Shown here: positions 1 to 5,556 of the stretch, in pieces
Layout of the letters: each line of letters begins with the position of its first letter
Position numbering within the stretch: position 1 is the first letter of the stretch
DNA from: Candidatus Omnitrophota bacterium
Lineage (GTDB): Bacteria > Omnitrophota > Gorgyraeia > Gygaellales > Profunditerraquicolaceae
Reading direction: 5' to 3'
DNA length: 5,556 nt
Assembly: GCA_023229385.1 (NCBI GenBank)
Contig: JALNZI010000094.1
Location: forward strand, 1-5,556
Made by a program: the position numbers and the translations under genes
The notes under the pieces: model-generated
What the model was told of the DNA's origin: nothing
The model's input: only the letters and a program-made list of their open reading frames with translations
The model's database searches: none

Positions 1-849
1 GGGCAACAGTAGAATATGAATATCCTGATCGTTCTTAGCTTTTTCTTGAACCTCAGATAAGACCTTGAATCCTTCCGGATCATCCTCGGCAGTGCCACCG
101 GCCAACACCAACTGACAATCAATATATTTCTTTACCTGCAGGTAGGCGTCAATCACACCTAACGGGTCTTTTAAGCGATCAAAGCGGGATATCTGAATAA
201 GGATTGGTTTATCTTTTTTTATATTATATTTTCTTAACACCAAGTTTATCGTTTCCTCTGGTAATTCCCTGTTTTTATCGCTTAATGGATCAATGGAAGG
301 AGGAATTAAAAATTGCCTAATGGGTAATTTCCGGGAAAAAGCTGGCGCAGAAAATACCGCTGAATCATACTGAGCGATAAAATCCATAAGAAATCTCCAA
401 ACCTTTTCATTGGGATCAGATACGTCAACGTGGCAACGCCAAAGCCATTTATTAGTAGCCTTCTTTTTTATCAGTGCTATTGGCTGCGGGTCATGGACAA
501 AGACTATGTCGCCATAGGTATCAATATTTTCGATATTCTGCTGGCTTGTTTCCATGAATATCTCAAAATCCCTTTGAGTTATTTCTTCCGCTCTGCCATG
601 CAAGGCATTATGAAACTTTTTGGTCACTTCAAAAAACTGTTCTCCGCCCTTTATCACGTCCCATTTGGTATCTACTCCCAATTCCCTCAATAGTGGAACC
701 ATCCGGTTTAATATCTCAGCAACTCCGCCGCCTACCGGGGTAGAATTTATGTGTTGGACGACCTTGCCTTTTAACCGTTCGCCGAGTAATTTTAGATCAT
801 CAATAACCGCCTGCCCTACCAAGGGGATATATTCTTCTATTTTTGCCAT
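1..849 (-). CDS. treT: TreT-type trehalose synthase, GT4 glycosyltransferase (3' end cut off by window edge)
   Basis: Probable trehalose glycosyltransferring synthase: joins glucose from an NDP-glucose donor to free glucose to give trehalose in one reversible cytoplasmic step. The frame is open for 283 codons from ATG at 849 to the left edge, without a stop. TreT proteins are about 400 residues, so roughly the last third is missing. Visible features: a GT-B N-terminal glycine loop in HINSTPVGGGVAEILNRM (33-50), FHNALHG (79-85), HDPQP (119-123), WRCHVDVSDPN (137-147), IPPSIDPLSDKN (182-193) and the start of the donor-binding domain, ISRFDRLKDPLGVIDAY (220-236), where R222 and K227 are expected to contact the nucleotide diphosphate. 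The catalytic E-x7-E region lies outside the window. The ATG directly follows the TAA of the upstream gene, and an AGAAGGA sequence lies 11 nt before it. Another GT4 enzyme (sucrose- or trehalose-phosphorylase-like) is possible, but the N-terminal motifs and trehalose neighbours favour TreT. Confidence 0.88.
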   Translation of the reverse strand, partial: MAKIEEYIPLVGQAVIDDLKLLGERLKGKVVQHINSTPVGGGVAEILNRMVPLLRELGVDTKWDVIKGGEQFFEVTKKFHNALHGRAEEITQRDFEIFMETSQQNIENIDTYGDIVFVHDPQPIALIKKKATNKWLWRCHVDVSDPNEKVWRFLMDFIAQYDSAVFSAPAFSRKLPIRQFLIPPSIDPLSDKNRELPEETINLVLRKYNIKKDKPILIQISRFDRLKDPLGVIDAYLQVKKYIDCQLVLAGGTAEDDPEGFKVLSEVQEKAKNDQDIHILLLP

Positions 850-1521
850 TTAACCAGCTATCCTTCTTGCAACTATTTGGATAATCGTATTTCTTAAATC
901 CTCTAAAGTACGGGTATAAGGATCAAAACCGGAGATTTCACCGGCTAATTCTTTATCACCTAAAGAGTTTTCTATCCAATATGAGAAATCATTAGTCGGC
1001 TTTTCAAGACGAAGCCGCGCTTCAAAAATATGAAAATAAATAGAATCGAGGGTAATCTTTTTCAAAACCTCAATAAACTCTTTTAAATCATAAACAATAT
1101 AGTTTGTCGGCAGGATAAAACTGATTGATTTAATAAAATGAAACTCCTCCCCCGGCCTGGCAAATTTCAACTTGGCAAACGGGCTATCCCTTAAATAATC
1201 CTCAATGGTTAAAGAAATTTTCTCTCGTAAACCACGAATAGCTGAATATTGCATAGTATCGATACTAACCAATTTCTCCCCAAGCTCATCTTCTCCAAGA
1301 ACTTCCATAACCCAATAAGAGAAGTCATTGGGAGGTTCAGGAGAAAGATACTGATGCTGCTGCAGGAATCTATGGGTATGGTGATAAATGCACGAACCGG
1401 GGACTTCCTTAATCAGATCCAAAAGCTGGCTTAAGGTAGTGGCCCGCAATCCGGTCAACTCGGATAAGTGCAATCTCGTACAAAATTTAAATGGCTCTTT
1501 TGCTTTTGCTAATTTAATCAT
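850..1521 (-). CDS. DUF5752-like protein with two internal domain repeats
   Basis: A 223-residue soluble protein of unknown function with no signal peptide or membrane helix. It resembles the DUF5752 family, which I recall near sugar and trehalose glycosyltransferases; this is from memory of the family, not a search. It is an internal duplication: residues 9-110 align with 125-221. FKF (11-13) pairs with FHF (127-129), CIYHH (44-48) with SIYFH (160-164), NDFSYW (65-70) with the identical NDFSYW (177-182), LGEDEL (75-80) with LGDKEL (187-192), and GLR (97-99) with DLR (208-210). The offset is 116 residues at first and 112 after a four-residue gap. The start ATG lies 6 nt after the otsB stop and has only a weak AGAAAATAG upstream, so translation may be coupled. 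It sits between the phosphatase and TreT, which suggests a regulatory or accessory role in trehalose metabolism, but nothing in it shows a catalytic site. Confidence 0.78.
   Translation of the reverse strand: MIKLAKAKEPFKFCTRLHLSELTGLRATTLSQLLDLIKEVPGSCIYHHTHRFLQQHQYLSPEPPNDFSYWVMEVLGEDELGEKLVSIDTMQYSAIRGLREKISLTIEDYLRDSPFAKLKFARPGEEFHFIKSISFILPTNYIVYDLKEFIEVLKKITLDSIYFHIFEARLRLEKPTNDFSYWIENSLGDKELAGEISGFDPYTRTLEDLRNTIIQIVARRIAG
861..867 (-). promoter_or_regulatory. Shine-Dalgarno sequence for the treT-like gene
   Basis: The minus-strand sequence AGAAGGA lies inside the last codons of the upstream gene, 11 nt before the ATG at 849. Spacing is slightly long. Because the upstream TAA and this ATG abut (TAAATG), ribosomes could also re-initiate after finishing the upstream gene. 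This supports the ATG at 849 as the start. Confidence 0.5.
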
Positions 1522-1527
1522 GGCTAT

Positions 1528-2322
1528 CTATTTTCTGAATTTAGATATCAAACGTAAGAATTTAATTACCTCTCGGGGGTTTTTTAAATAGTAATTCGCC
1601 GCAGAATTGCCGGGCTTCCCCACAAAAACAGTCAGCCCCTTTTTTTTAAAAACTCTAAAAGCGTCTTCATCAGTTACGTCGTCTCCGATATAAACCGGCA
1701 AAATAGCGCCTCCCTTCAAGACAAGCCGCTGCCTTGCCAATAACCATAGAGCCGCCTTTCCCTTGTCCCAATTAGTCGGAGGTTTTACCTCTAAAACTTT
1801 TTTCCCTTTTCTGATCCTGATTTTATTCTTTATCAAAAACATAATAACTGCTTTATGAAAAACAGCCTTAATAAACTTCAAGTATTTTTTCTCAGCAAGC
1901 CTATAATGCAAAGCCAAAGAGAACTTCTTATCTTCAACAAAAATACCCCCCAATCCATTGAGCTCCTTTTCAAGCTGACCCTTAATTTGCTGCAATGTTT
2001 TTCTATAAACCAACGGGAGTGGAAGCTCGTATTTAATCCCTGGACCTTCTATCTGAAAACCATGATTACCCGAATAAATAATATTCTTAAAACCCAACTT
2101 TTTTTTAATGTCAGGCAATGCCCTTCCGCTGATAATCGCTATTTTACAGTTGTTTTTCTGCAAAAGCAGGCCAAGCAAATTTCTAGTTTCCCGAGAGATG
2201 ATCGCTTTGTCTGGAGTTTTAACAATAGGAGTCAACGTACCATCGAAATCAAGAAATAAAAATAGATATCTACCCTCTATTTTACTTCTTAATTCTCTTA
2301 AATGGCTAAATAAATACAGCAA
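1528..2322 (-). CDS. otsB: trehalose-6-phosphate phosphatase
   Basis: Removes phosphate from trehalose-6-phosphate to give trehalose, the second step of the OtsAB route, in the cytoplasm. It is 264 residues, the normal size for a single-domain OtsB. The HAD-superfamily motifs are all present: motif I DFDGTL (25-30), with nucleophile D25 and acid/base D27; motif II SGR (65-67); the SGNHG loop (84-88); a cap region around 100-180 with ALHYR (137-141) and VLEVKPP (176-182); then DKGKA, with motif III lysine K187; and motif IV GDDVTDED (213-220), whose aspartates bind magnesium. The start is a TTG, 5 nt after the stop of the channel gene, with AAAGGGAG 10 nt upstream. No in-frame ATG is available before the catalytic motif. 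The protein is lysine/arginine-rich, especially around 165-180 and at the C-terminus. It probably works with the upstream synthase in the same operon. Confidence 0.95.
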   Translation of the reverse strand: MLYLFSHLRELRSKIEGRYLFLFLDFDGTLTPIVKTPDKAIISRETRNLLGLLLQKNNCKIAIISGRALPDIKKKLGFKNIIYSGNHGFQIEGPGIKYELPLPLVYRKTLQQIKGQLEKELNGLGGIFVEDKKFSLALHYRLAEKKYLKFIKAVFHKAVIMFLIKNKIRIRKGKKVLEVKPPTNWDKGKAALWLLARQRLVLKGGAILPVYIGDDVTDEDAFRVFKKKGLTVFVGKPGNSAANYYLKNPREVIKFLRLISKFRK

Positions 2323-2327
2323 TTATG

Positions 2328-3383
2328 CTAAGCTCCCTTTTGCTGTTCGTAATTAATCGTCCTTATTGGATAGGGGATATTAATCCCTTCTTGGGCATAC
2401 CGTTTATGCAGTCTCTTAATAAACTCATGTTTTATCAAATATTGATCAACAAATTCTTTAGCTTTTAATATAACTGTAAATTTAATACTAGAATCACCAA
2501 AAGCATTGAAGCGGATAAACGGTTCAAAATACGCAACCCCGCCGCTGACCTCCGCCATAACTGTTTTTGCTACTTCACAAGTAATCCTCTCCACCTTATC
2601 CAGATCACTTTTATAATGCACCCCTAAATCAACTAAAACCGCCATTTCCTTGTCAGGTAGATTATAATTAGTAACAATGGCCTTGTTCAGTTTATCATTC
2701 GGAATAAGGACAAGATTGTTAGGCAGCATCTTAACTTTTGTCGAACGCCAATTAATATCAACCACATAACCTTCTTCACCGGTTTCCAGCTTGACATAAT
2801 CACCCACCCTTATCTGTTTAGCAACAGTAATATGAAAACCGGCAAAAAGGTTTGACAGGGTATCCTGAAGAGCCAAAGCAACTGCCAAGCCACCAACACC
2901 TAAAGTTGCTAATATCGGGGTTATAGAGACTCCCAGGCTATTAAGAATTATTAACGCACCGATTGAAAAAACAAAAATTCTGGCAATATTCTGAGTAAGA
3001 CTGGTAACCGGAAGGGCAGAATCAATCCTCGAAGCATAAACTTTTATTACCCCGGATAGTAAATTCGCTAATGCCAACACTACAGAGATTATCCCTAAAA
3101 TAAGCATGCTCTTACTCATAACCTGCACAATATTCTCTGGTAATTTTGAGAATTGCAATGCAAAATACAAACCTAACATCAAAGACAAAATCACAAATGG
3201 CCCTTTAATCGTTTGTACGATAACATCGTCTAACTGCGTAGATGTTTTCTTGGCCCAATAAGCAAGACGAGCAAAGATTATTTTTCTAGCAATTAACCCT
3301 ATAGATAAAACTACTAAAAAAATAATCAATGGCATAAACATTTCGGCAAAGTTTTGCAATCTTAAAAATAAACCTTCATCCAT
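2328..3383 (-). CDS. MscS-family small-conductance mechanosensitive channel
   Basis: An inner-membrane channel of the MscS family that opens under membrane tension and lets small solutes out during hypo-osmotic shock. It is 351 residues, slightly longer than E. coli MscS (286), mainly from an extra N-terminal helix. Hydrophobic segments lie at about 17-38, 62-79, 93-113 and 133-150. The hallmark pore helix follows at about 156-185, with the Gly/Ala-rich LGVGGLAVALALQDTLSN (161-178) and then LFAGFHI. The beta domain begins with IRVGDYVKLETGEEGYVVDI (191-210) and includes the typical WRSTKV (212-217) and LIPNDKL (226-232). The C-terminal alpha/beta domain ends at IPYPIRTI (336-343). The start ATG has GAGG five nt upstream and lies 14 nt after the synthase stop. 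Placement inside a trehalose operon suggests it relieves turgor when accumulated solute must be released. Related MscS-like channels can conduct ions or other solutes, so the specific cargo is unknown. Confidence 0.95.
   Translation of the reverse strand: MDEGLFLRLQNFAEMFMPLIIFLVVLSIGLIARKIIFARLAYWAKKTSTQLDDVIVQTIKGPFVILSLMLGLYFALQFSKLPENIVQVMSKSMLILGIISVVLALANLLSGVIKVYASRIDSALPVTSLTQNIARIFVFSIGALIILNSLGVSITPILATLGVGGLAVALALQDTLSNLFAGFHITVAKQIRVGDYVKLETGEEGYVVDINWRSTKVKMLPNNLVLIPNDKLNKAIVTNYNLPDKEMAVLVDLGVHYKSDLDKVERITCEVAKTVMAEVSGGVAYFEPFIRFNAFGDSSIKFTVILKAKEFVDQYLIKHEFIKRLHKRYAQEGINIPYPIRTINYEQQKGA
2333..2340 (-). promoter_or_regulatory. Shine-Dalgarno sequence supporting the TTG start of otsB
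   Basis: The minus-strand sequence AAAGGGAG overlaps the last codons of the channel gene and ends 10 nt before the TTG at 2322. It decides the start: TTG is the only plausible initiator between the upstream stop at 2328-2330 and the DFDGTL catalytic motif, and it gives a normal OtsB N-terminus of 24 residues before the nucleophile. Confidence 0.6.
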
Positions 3384-3387
3384 TCAT

Positions 3388-3392
3388 ACCTC
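3388..3392 (-). promoter_or_regulatory. Shine-Dalgarno sequence for the MscS-like gene
   Basis: The minus-strand GAGGT sits in the 14-nt gap between the synthase stop and the ATG at 3383, at near-ideal spacing. An ATG at 3387 is out of frame and is not the start. Confidence 0.6.
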
Positions 3393-3397
3393 ACAAG

Positions 3398-5556
3398 TTA
3401 TATCTTCTTCAAAGCGACCAACTCGGTAATAATGTTAGCTGCCCAACGATAAATATTATTTTCAGCTATAACCTTGCGCATATTTTCCATACGCTTTCTT
3501 TTCTCTTCTTTGGGCATCTCTATCGCCAACTTGATACTATCAGCAAACTCCTCAATTGCATACGGATTAATCAGGATAGCATCGGTAAGTTCACGCGCTG
3601 CCCCGGTAAATTGGCTTAAGATCAGAGCGCCGGATAAATCGTCCTTCTCTGCAATATACTCTTTTGCTACCAAATTCATCCCATCATGCAGCGAACTAAC
3701 AATACAAATATCTCCAAGCCTATAATAAGGCTGGATATCATCCTGCGAAAAATGCTTTTTAAGATAAACTATCGGCTTCCAATCCCCATCTATATGCTTC
3801 CAGTTAATTTTCTCGATCAATTCATCAATCTCTCCGATTAAATCATGGTAACGCTTTATATGAGTACGGCTGGGGGCAGCTAACTGGATAAAAACAAACT
3901 TCTTTTTATGCTCAGGGTACTTCTCCAAAAACCTGTCTATTGCTAAGATTCTTTCCACTATCCCTTTAGTATAATCAATCCTGTCTACTCCCACAGCAAC
4001 AACTTCATTCTTAAGCTCAAACTCTTTCTTTAGCTTTTCCACCTCCCTGATCGGGTCAACCTTAAATGAGCCATCGCCTATGCGTGCGTTAATGCTTATA
4101 GGGAAAGCTCTGATAAAAGTCTCTTTTCCTGAACGCACAACGCTGAATTTCTCGGTGTCGACGCGTGACTCAAGCAGACGATTAGCGGTATCCAGGAAGT
4201 TATTACAATGATTCTGCACATGGAAACCAATCAAATCACACCCCAGCATCCCCTCCAATATTTCATTTTGATAAGGGCAAATCATGAAGGCTTCCGGGGT
4301 AGGCCAGGGGATATGCCAGAATAAAGCTATTTTTGCATCCGGCCGTCTTTCTTTTATCATTTTAGGCAGAAGGGTAAAGTGATAATCCTGCACGAATATA
4401 AACGGGCTGCTGGCGGGCAGCTCGCTCAAAACGCTATCGGCAAACTTCTGATTTACTTCCTTATACATATGCCAGTCAGATTCCCTAAAAACCGGGCGGG
4501 TATGTGTATTGTGACACAGAGGCCACAGGCCTTCGTTTGAAAAACCATAATAATAACCTTGCTCCTCCTCTTTGCTAAGCCAAACCCTCTTAAGGATATA
4601 GCGATTATCCTCAGGAGGAATTCCAAGTTTATCCTTAGAATTAACGAATTTCTTATCAGCATTACCGCTTCCATGGGCAATCCAAGTTCCACCGCAGGCA
4701 GAAAGTATAGGATGTATCGCAGTAACAACCCCGCTTGCCGGCCTTATACATATCTCCTTGCCTAAATTCTCATCAAAAACGTGCATATATGGTTCTCTAT
4801 TAGAAACCACAAACAATGAATTATCCCCTAATTTTGCATGAATAAGATCTTTAAGCTTGGCTTCGGTCCAGATCTCTTCTTTTTGCAAACGCATATGCGC
4901 TTCATCAGATATGGTCCGGCGCGCCACTCTTATGCTTAAGGCAACCTGTTCTACTTCGCTGATAAGCTTACCAAATTCCCCCTTTTCTTCAAATGGCTGT
5001 AATTTATCGGTCTCACCCCTCTGAAAATGTGTAAACCATTGAGTCAACCTGCGCACAGGCATAATAAAAATCTGCCTCTGGATTAATAGGGCAGTTAAGA
5101 CTATTAACAAAATAAGTATTATGGGAGCAACGCTTATCCTTCTCCACAGCTCAGTCAAAGTTGTAAACATGTAGGAAGTATCATAGATTACCTCTACCAT
5201 CCCCAAAACACTCTCATCATCATTTAAAACAGGTATAATATAGCTATATACGGAATACTCTTTAAACATCTCCAATGTCCCGCGGGGATTCTTTGAAGTT
5301 AAAACATCTTTCAGGTATGGCCTTTCTCTCTGTTTAAGATCAGAAAAACGTTCGGTAATAGCTAATACCTGGCCTTCCTTATCATAAATGACACAACCTT
5401 GGAGCCTCTCCCTTTTCTGAAAACCATCAACCAAACGGCTAGCTTGCTTTAAATCGTTATTAAGAAGAATATACTTGGCGGATATCTCTAAACTCTCATC
5501 CACAGACTTAGCTTTTCTCTTCAAGTCATCCATAAGCTTTTCATCTGAGAAAAGAG
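3398..5556 (-). CDS. otsA: membrane-anchored sensor-HAMP-trehalose-6-phosphate synthase fusion (5' end cut off by window edge)
   Basis: GT20 enzyme that transfers glucose from UDP-glucose to glucose-6-phosphate, giving trehalose-6-phosphate. The first in-frame ATG is at 5533 (711 residues; numbering below uses it), but the frame stays open to the edge, that ATG has no ribosome site, and a first membrane helix is missing. The true start is therefore probably outside the window. Domain order: Cache/PAS-like extracytoplasmic region about 9-125; membrane helix 134-152; HAMP-like linker 153-206 (P159, EFGKL 186-190); a short alpha-helical stretch; GT20 domain 238-708. GT20 motifs: SNREPY (244-249, R246), GGTWIAHGSG (281-290), YYGFSNEGLWP (328-338), VQDYH (381-385, D383), WHIPWPTPE (406-414), GVDRIDYTKG (515-524, R518 and K523), LHDGMNLVAKEY (615-626, D617 and E625) and LSQFTGAAREL (639-649). 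Catalytic residues look intact. A glucosylglycerol-phosphate synthase is a less likely alternative, given the linked OtsB. Confidence 0.93.
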   Translation of the reverse strand, partial: LFSDEKLMDDLKRKAKSVDESLEISAKYILLNNDLKQASRLVDGFQKRERLQGCVIYDKEGQVLAITERFSDLKQRERPYLKDVLTSKNPRGTLEMFKEYSVYSYIIPVLNDDESVLGMVEVIYDTSYMFTTLTELWRRISVAPIILILLIVLTALLIQRQIFIMPVRRLTQWFTHFQRGETDKLQPFEEKGEFGKLISEVEQVALSIRVARRTISDEAHMRLQKEEIWTEAKLKDLIHAKLGDNSLFVVSNREPYMHVFDENLGKEICIRPASGVVTAIHPILSACGGTWIAHGSGNADKKFVNSKDKLGIPPEDNRYILKRVWLSKEEEQGYYYGFSNEGLWPLCHNTHTRPVFRESDWHMYKEVNQKFADSVLSELPASSPFIFVQDYHFTLLPKMIKERRPDAKIALFWHIPWPTPEAFMICPYQNEILEGMLGCDLIGFHVQNHCNNFLDTANRLLESRVDTEKFSVVRSGKETFIRAFPISINARIGDGSFKVDPIREVEKLKKEFELKNEVVAVGVDRIDYTKGIVERILAIDRFLEKYPEHKKKFVFIQLAAPSRTHIKRYHDLIGEIDELIEKINWKHIDGDWKPIVYLKKHFSQDDIQPYYRLGDICIVSSLHDGMNLVAKEYIAEKDDLSGALILSQFTGAARELTDAILINPYAIEEFADSIKLAIEMPKEEKRKRMENMRKVIAENNIYRWAANIITELVALKKI
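4916..5134 (-). other. transmembrane helix plus HAMP-like linker of the synthase fusion
   Basis: Residues 134-152 form a strongly hydrophobic helix (VAPIILILLIVLTALLI). It is followed by a segment of about 54 residues with HAMP features: a proline after the membrane (P159) in MPVRRLTQWF, a connector with GE, and an EFGKLISEVEQVALSI helix. HAMP linkers pass conformational signals from the outer sensor to a cytoplasmic output domain. Here the output is the GT20 enzyme rather than a kinase or cyclase. Confidence 0.7.
5159..5509 (-). other. Cache/PAS-like extracytoplasmic sensor region of the synthase fusion
   Basis: Residues 9-125 counted from the ATG at 5533. The pattern is a long amphipathic helix (KSVDESLEISAKYILLNN), then beta strands such as LQGCVIYDKEGQVLAIT (44-60), a YSYIIPVLNDDESVLGMVEV stretch (97-116) and a helix leading into the membrane. 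This order matches single-Cache/PAS-like ligand-binding domains of chemoreceptors and histidine kinases, where the domain lies between two membrane helices. Only the second helix (134-152) is in the window. The ligand cannot be predicted. Confidence 0.6.

Noticed and set aside
1192..1497. DNA-level tandem duplication in the DUF5752-like gene
   Set aside because: The repeat with 859-1149 is visible only at protein level. The nucleotide copies have diverged, so this is an old domain duplication and not a recent DNA repeat or assembly artefact.
1638..1648. A run of eight A on the minus strand followed by G, giving an in-frame A-AAA-AAG heptamer like the dnaX frameshift site, in otsB codons 226-228
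   Set aside because: No Shine-Dalgarno-like stimulator or obvious hairpin was seen. A -1 shift would give about 25 unrelated residues and then a stop. Lysine-rich AT-biased coding sequence produces such runs by chance.
1855..2259. Plus-strand open frame of 134 codons
   Set aside because: It lies fully antisense to otsB, whose catalytic motifs are all intact. The plus-strand translation has no recognisable motif and no ribosome site was evident. The other plus-strand frames (430-693, 620-853, 1249-1434, 1388-1591, 2108-2356, 3474-3725, 4559-4765) are likewise shadows of minus-strand genes.
3384..3397. Possible promoter or terminator in the largest intergenic gap
   Set aside because: The gap is 14 nt and is taken up by the ribosome site of the channel gene. 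There is no inverted repeat with a T-run.
4453..4728. Minus-strand open frame of 91 codons inside the synthase gene
   Set aside because: It overlaps the conserved GT20 region in another frame, and its translation shows no family features. It is a shadow of the synthase.

Overview
The window is a gene-dense stretch with every gene on the minus strand, so the transcript runs from high to low coordinates. It carries one compact trehalose / osmotic-stress operon, open at both ends. In transcription order it holds: a trehalose-6-phosphate synthase with an N-terminal membrane sensor module (running off the right edge to 3398); an MscS-type mechanosensitive channel (3383-2328); a trehalose-6-phosphate phosphatase, OtsB (2322-1528); a small protein made of two copies of one domain, resembling the DUF5752 family (1521-850); and a TreT-type trehalose synthase glycosyltransferase (849 down to the left edge). 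Gaps between genes are 14, 5, 6 and 0 nt. There is no room for an internal terminator or a conventional promoter, and the genes are almost certainly co-transcribed.

The genes fit together as follows. The synthase and OtsB form the classical two-step route (UDP-glucose + glucose-6-phosphate to trehalose-6-phosphate, then trehalose). TreT offers a second, one-step and reversible route (NDP-glucose + glucose to trehalose). The MscS channel would release solutes on hypo-osmotic shock, the opposite of trehalose build-up. The synthase appears tethered to the inner membrane by an extracytoplasmic sensor-like domain, a transmembrane helix and a HAMP linker, so synthesis may be tuned directly by an external signal. 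That is inference from domain order. The role of the DUF5752-like protein is unknown.

The DNA is moderately AT-rich (roughly 40% G+C by eye), lysine codons are mostly AAA/AAG, and one gene appears to start with TTG behind a Shine-Dalgarno sequence. This is a bacterium. HAMP-fused trehalose-phosphate synthases next to TreT-like genes recall Deltaproteobacteria-type lineages and uncultured phyla such as Omnitrophota, but the window has no taxonomic marker and this placement is a weak guess.

No RNA gene, CRISPR array, mobile element, origin, promoter or terminator could be supported. There is no intergenic stretch longer than 14 nt.
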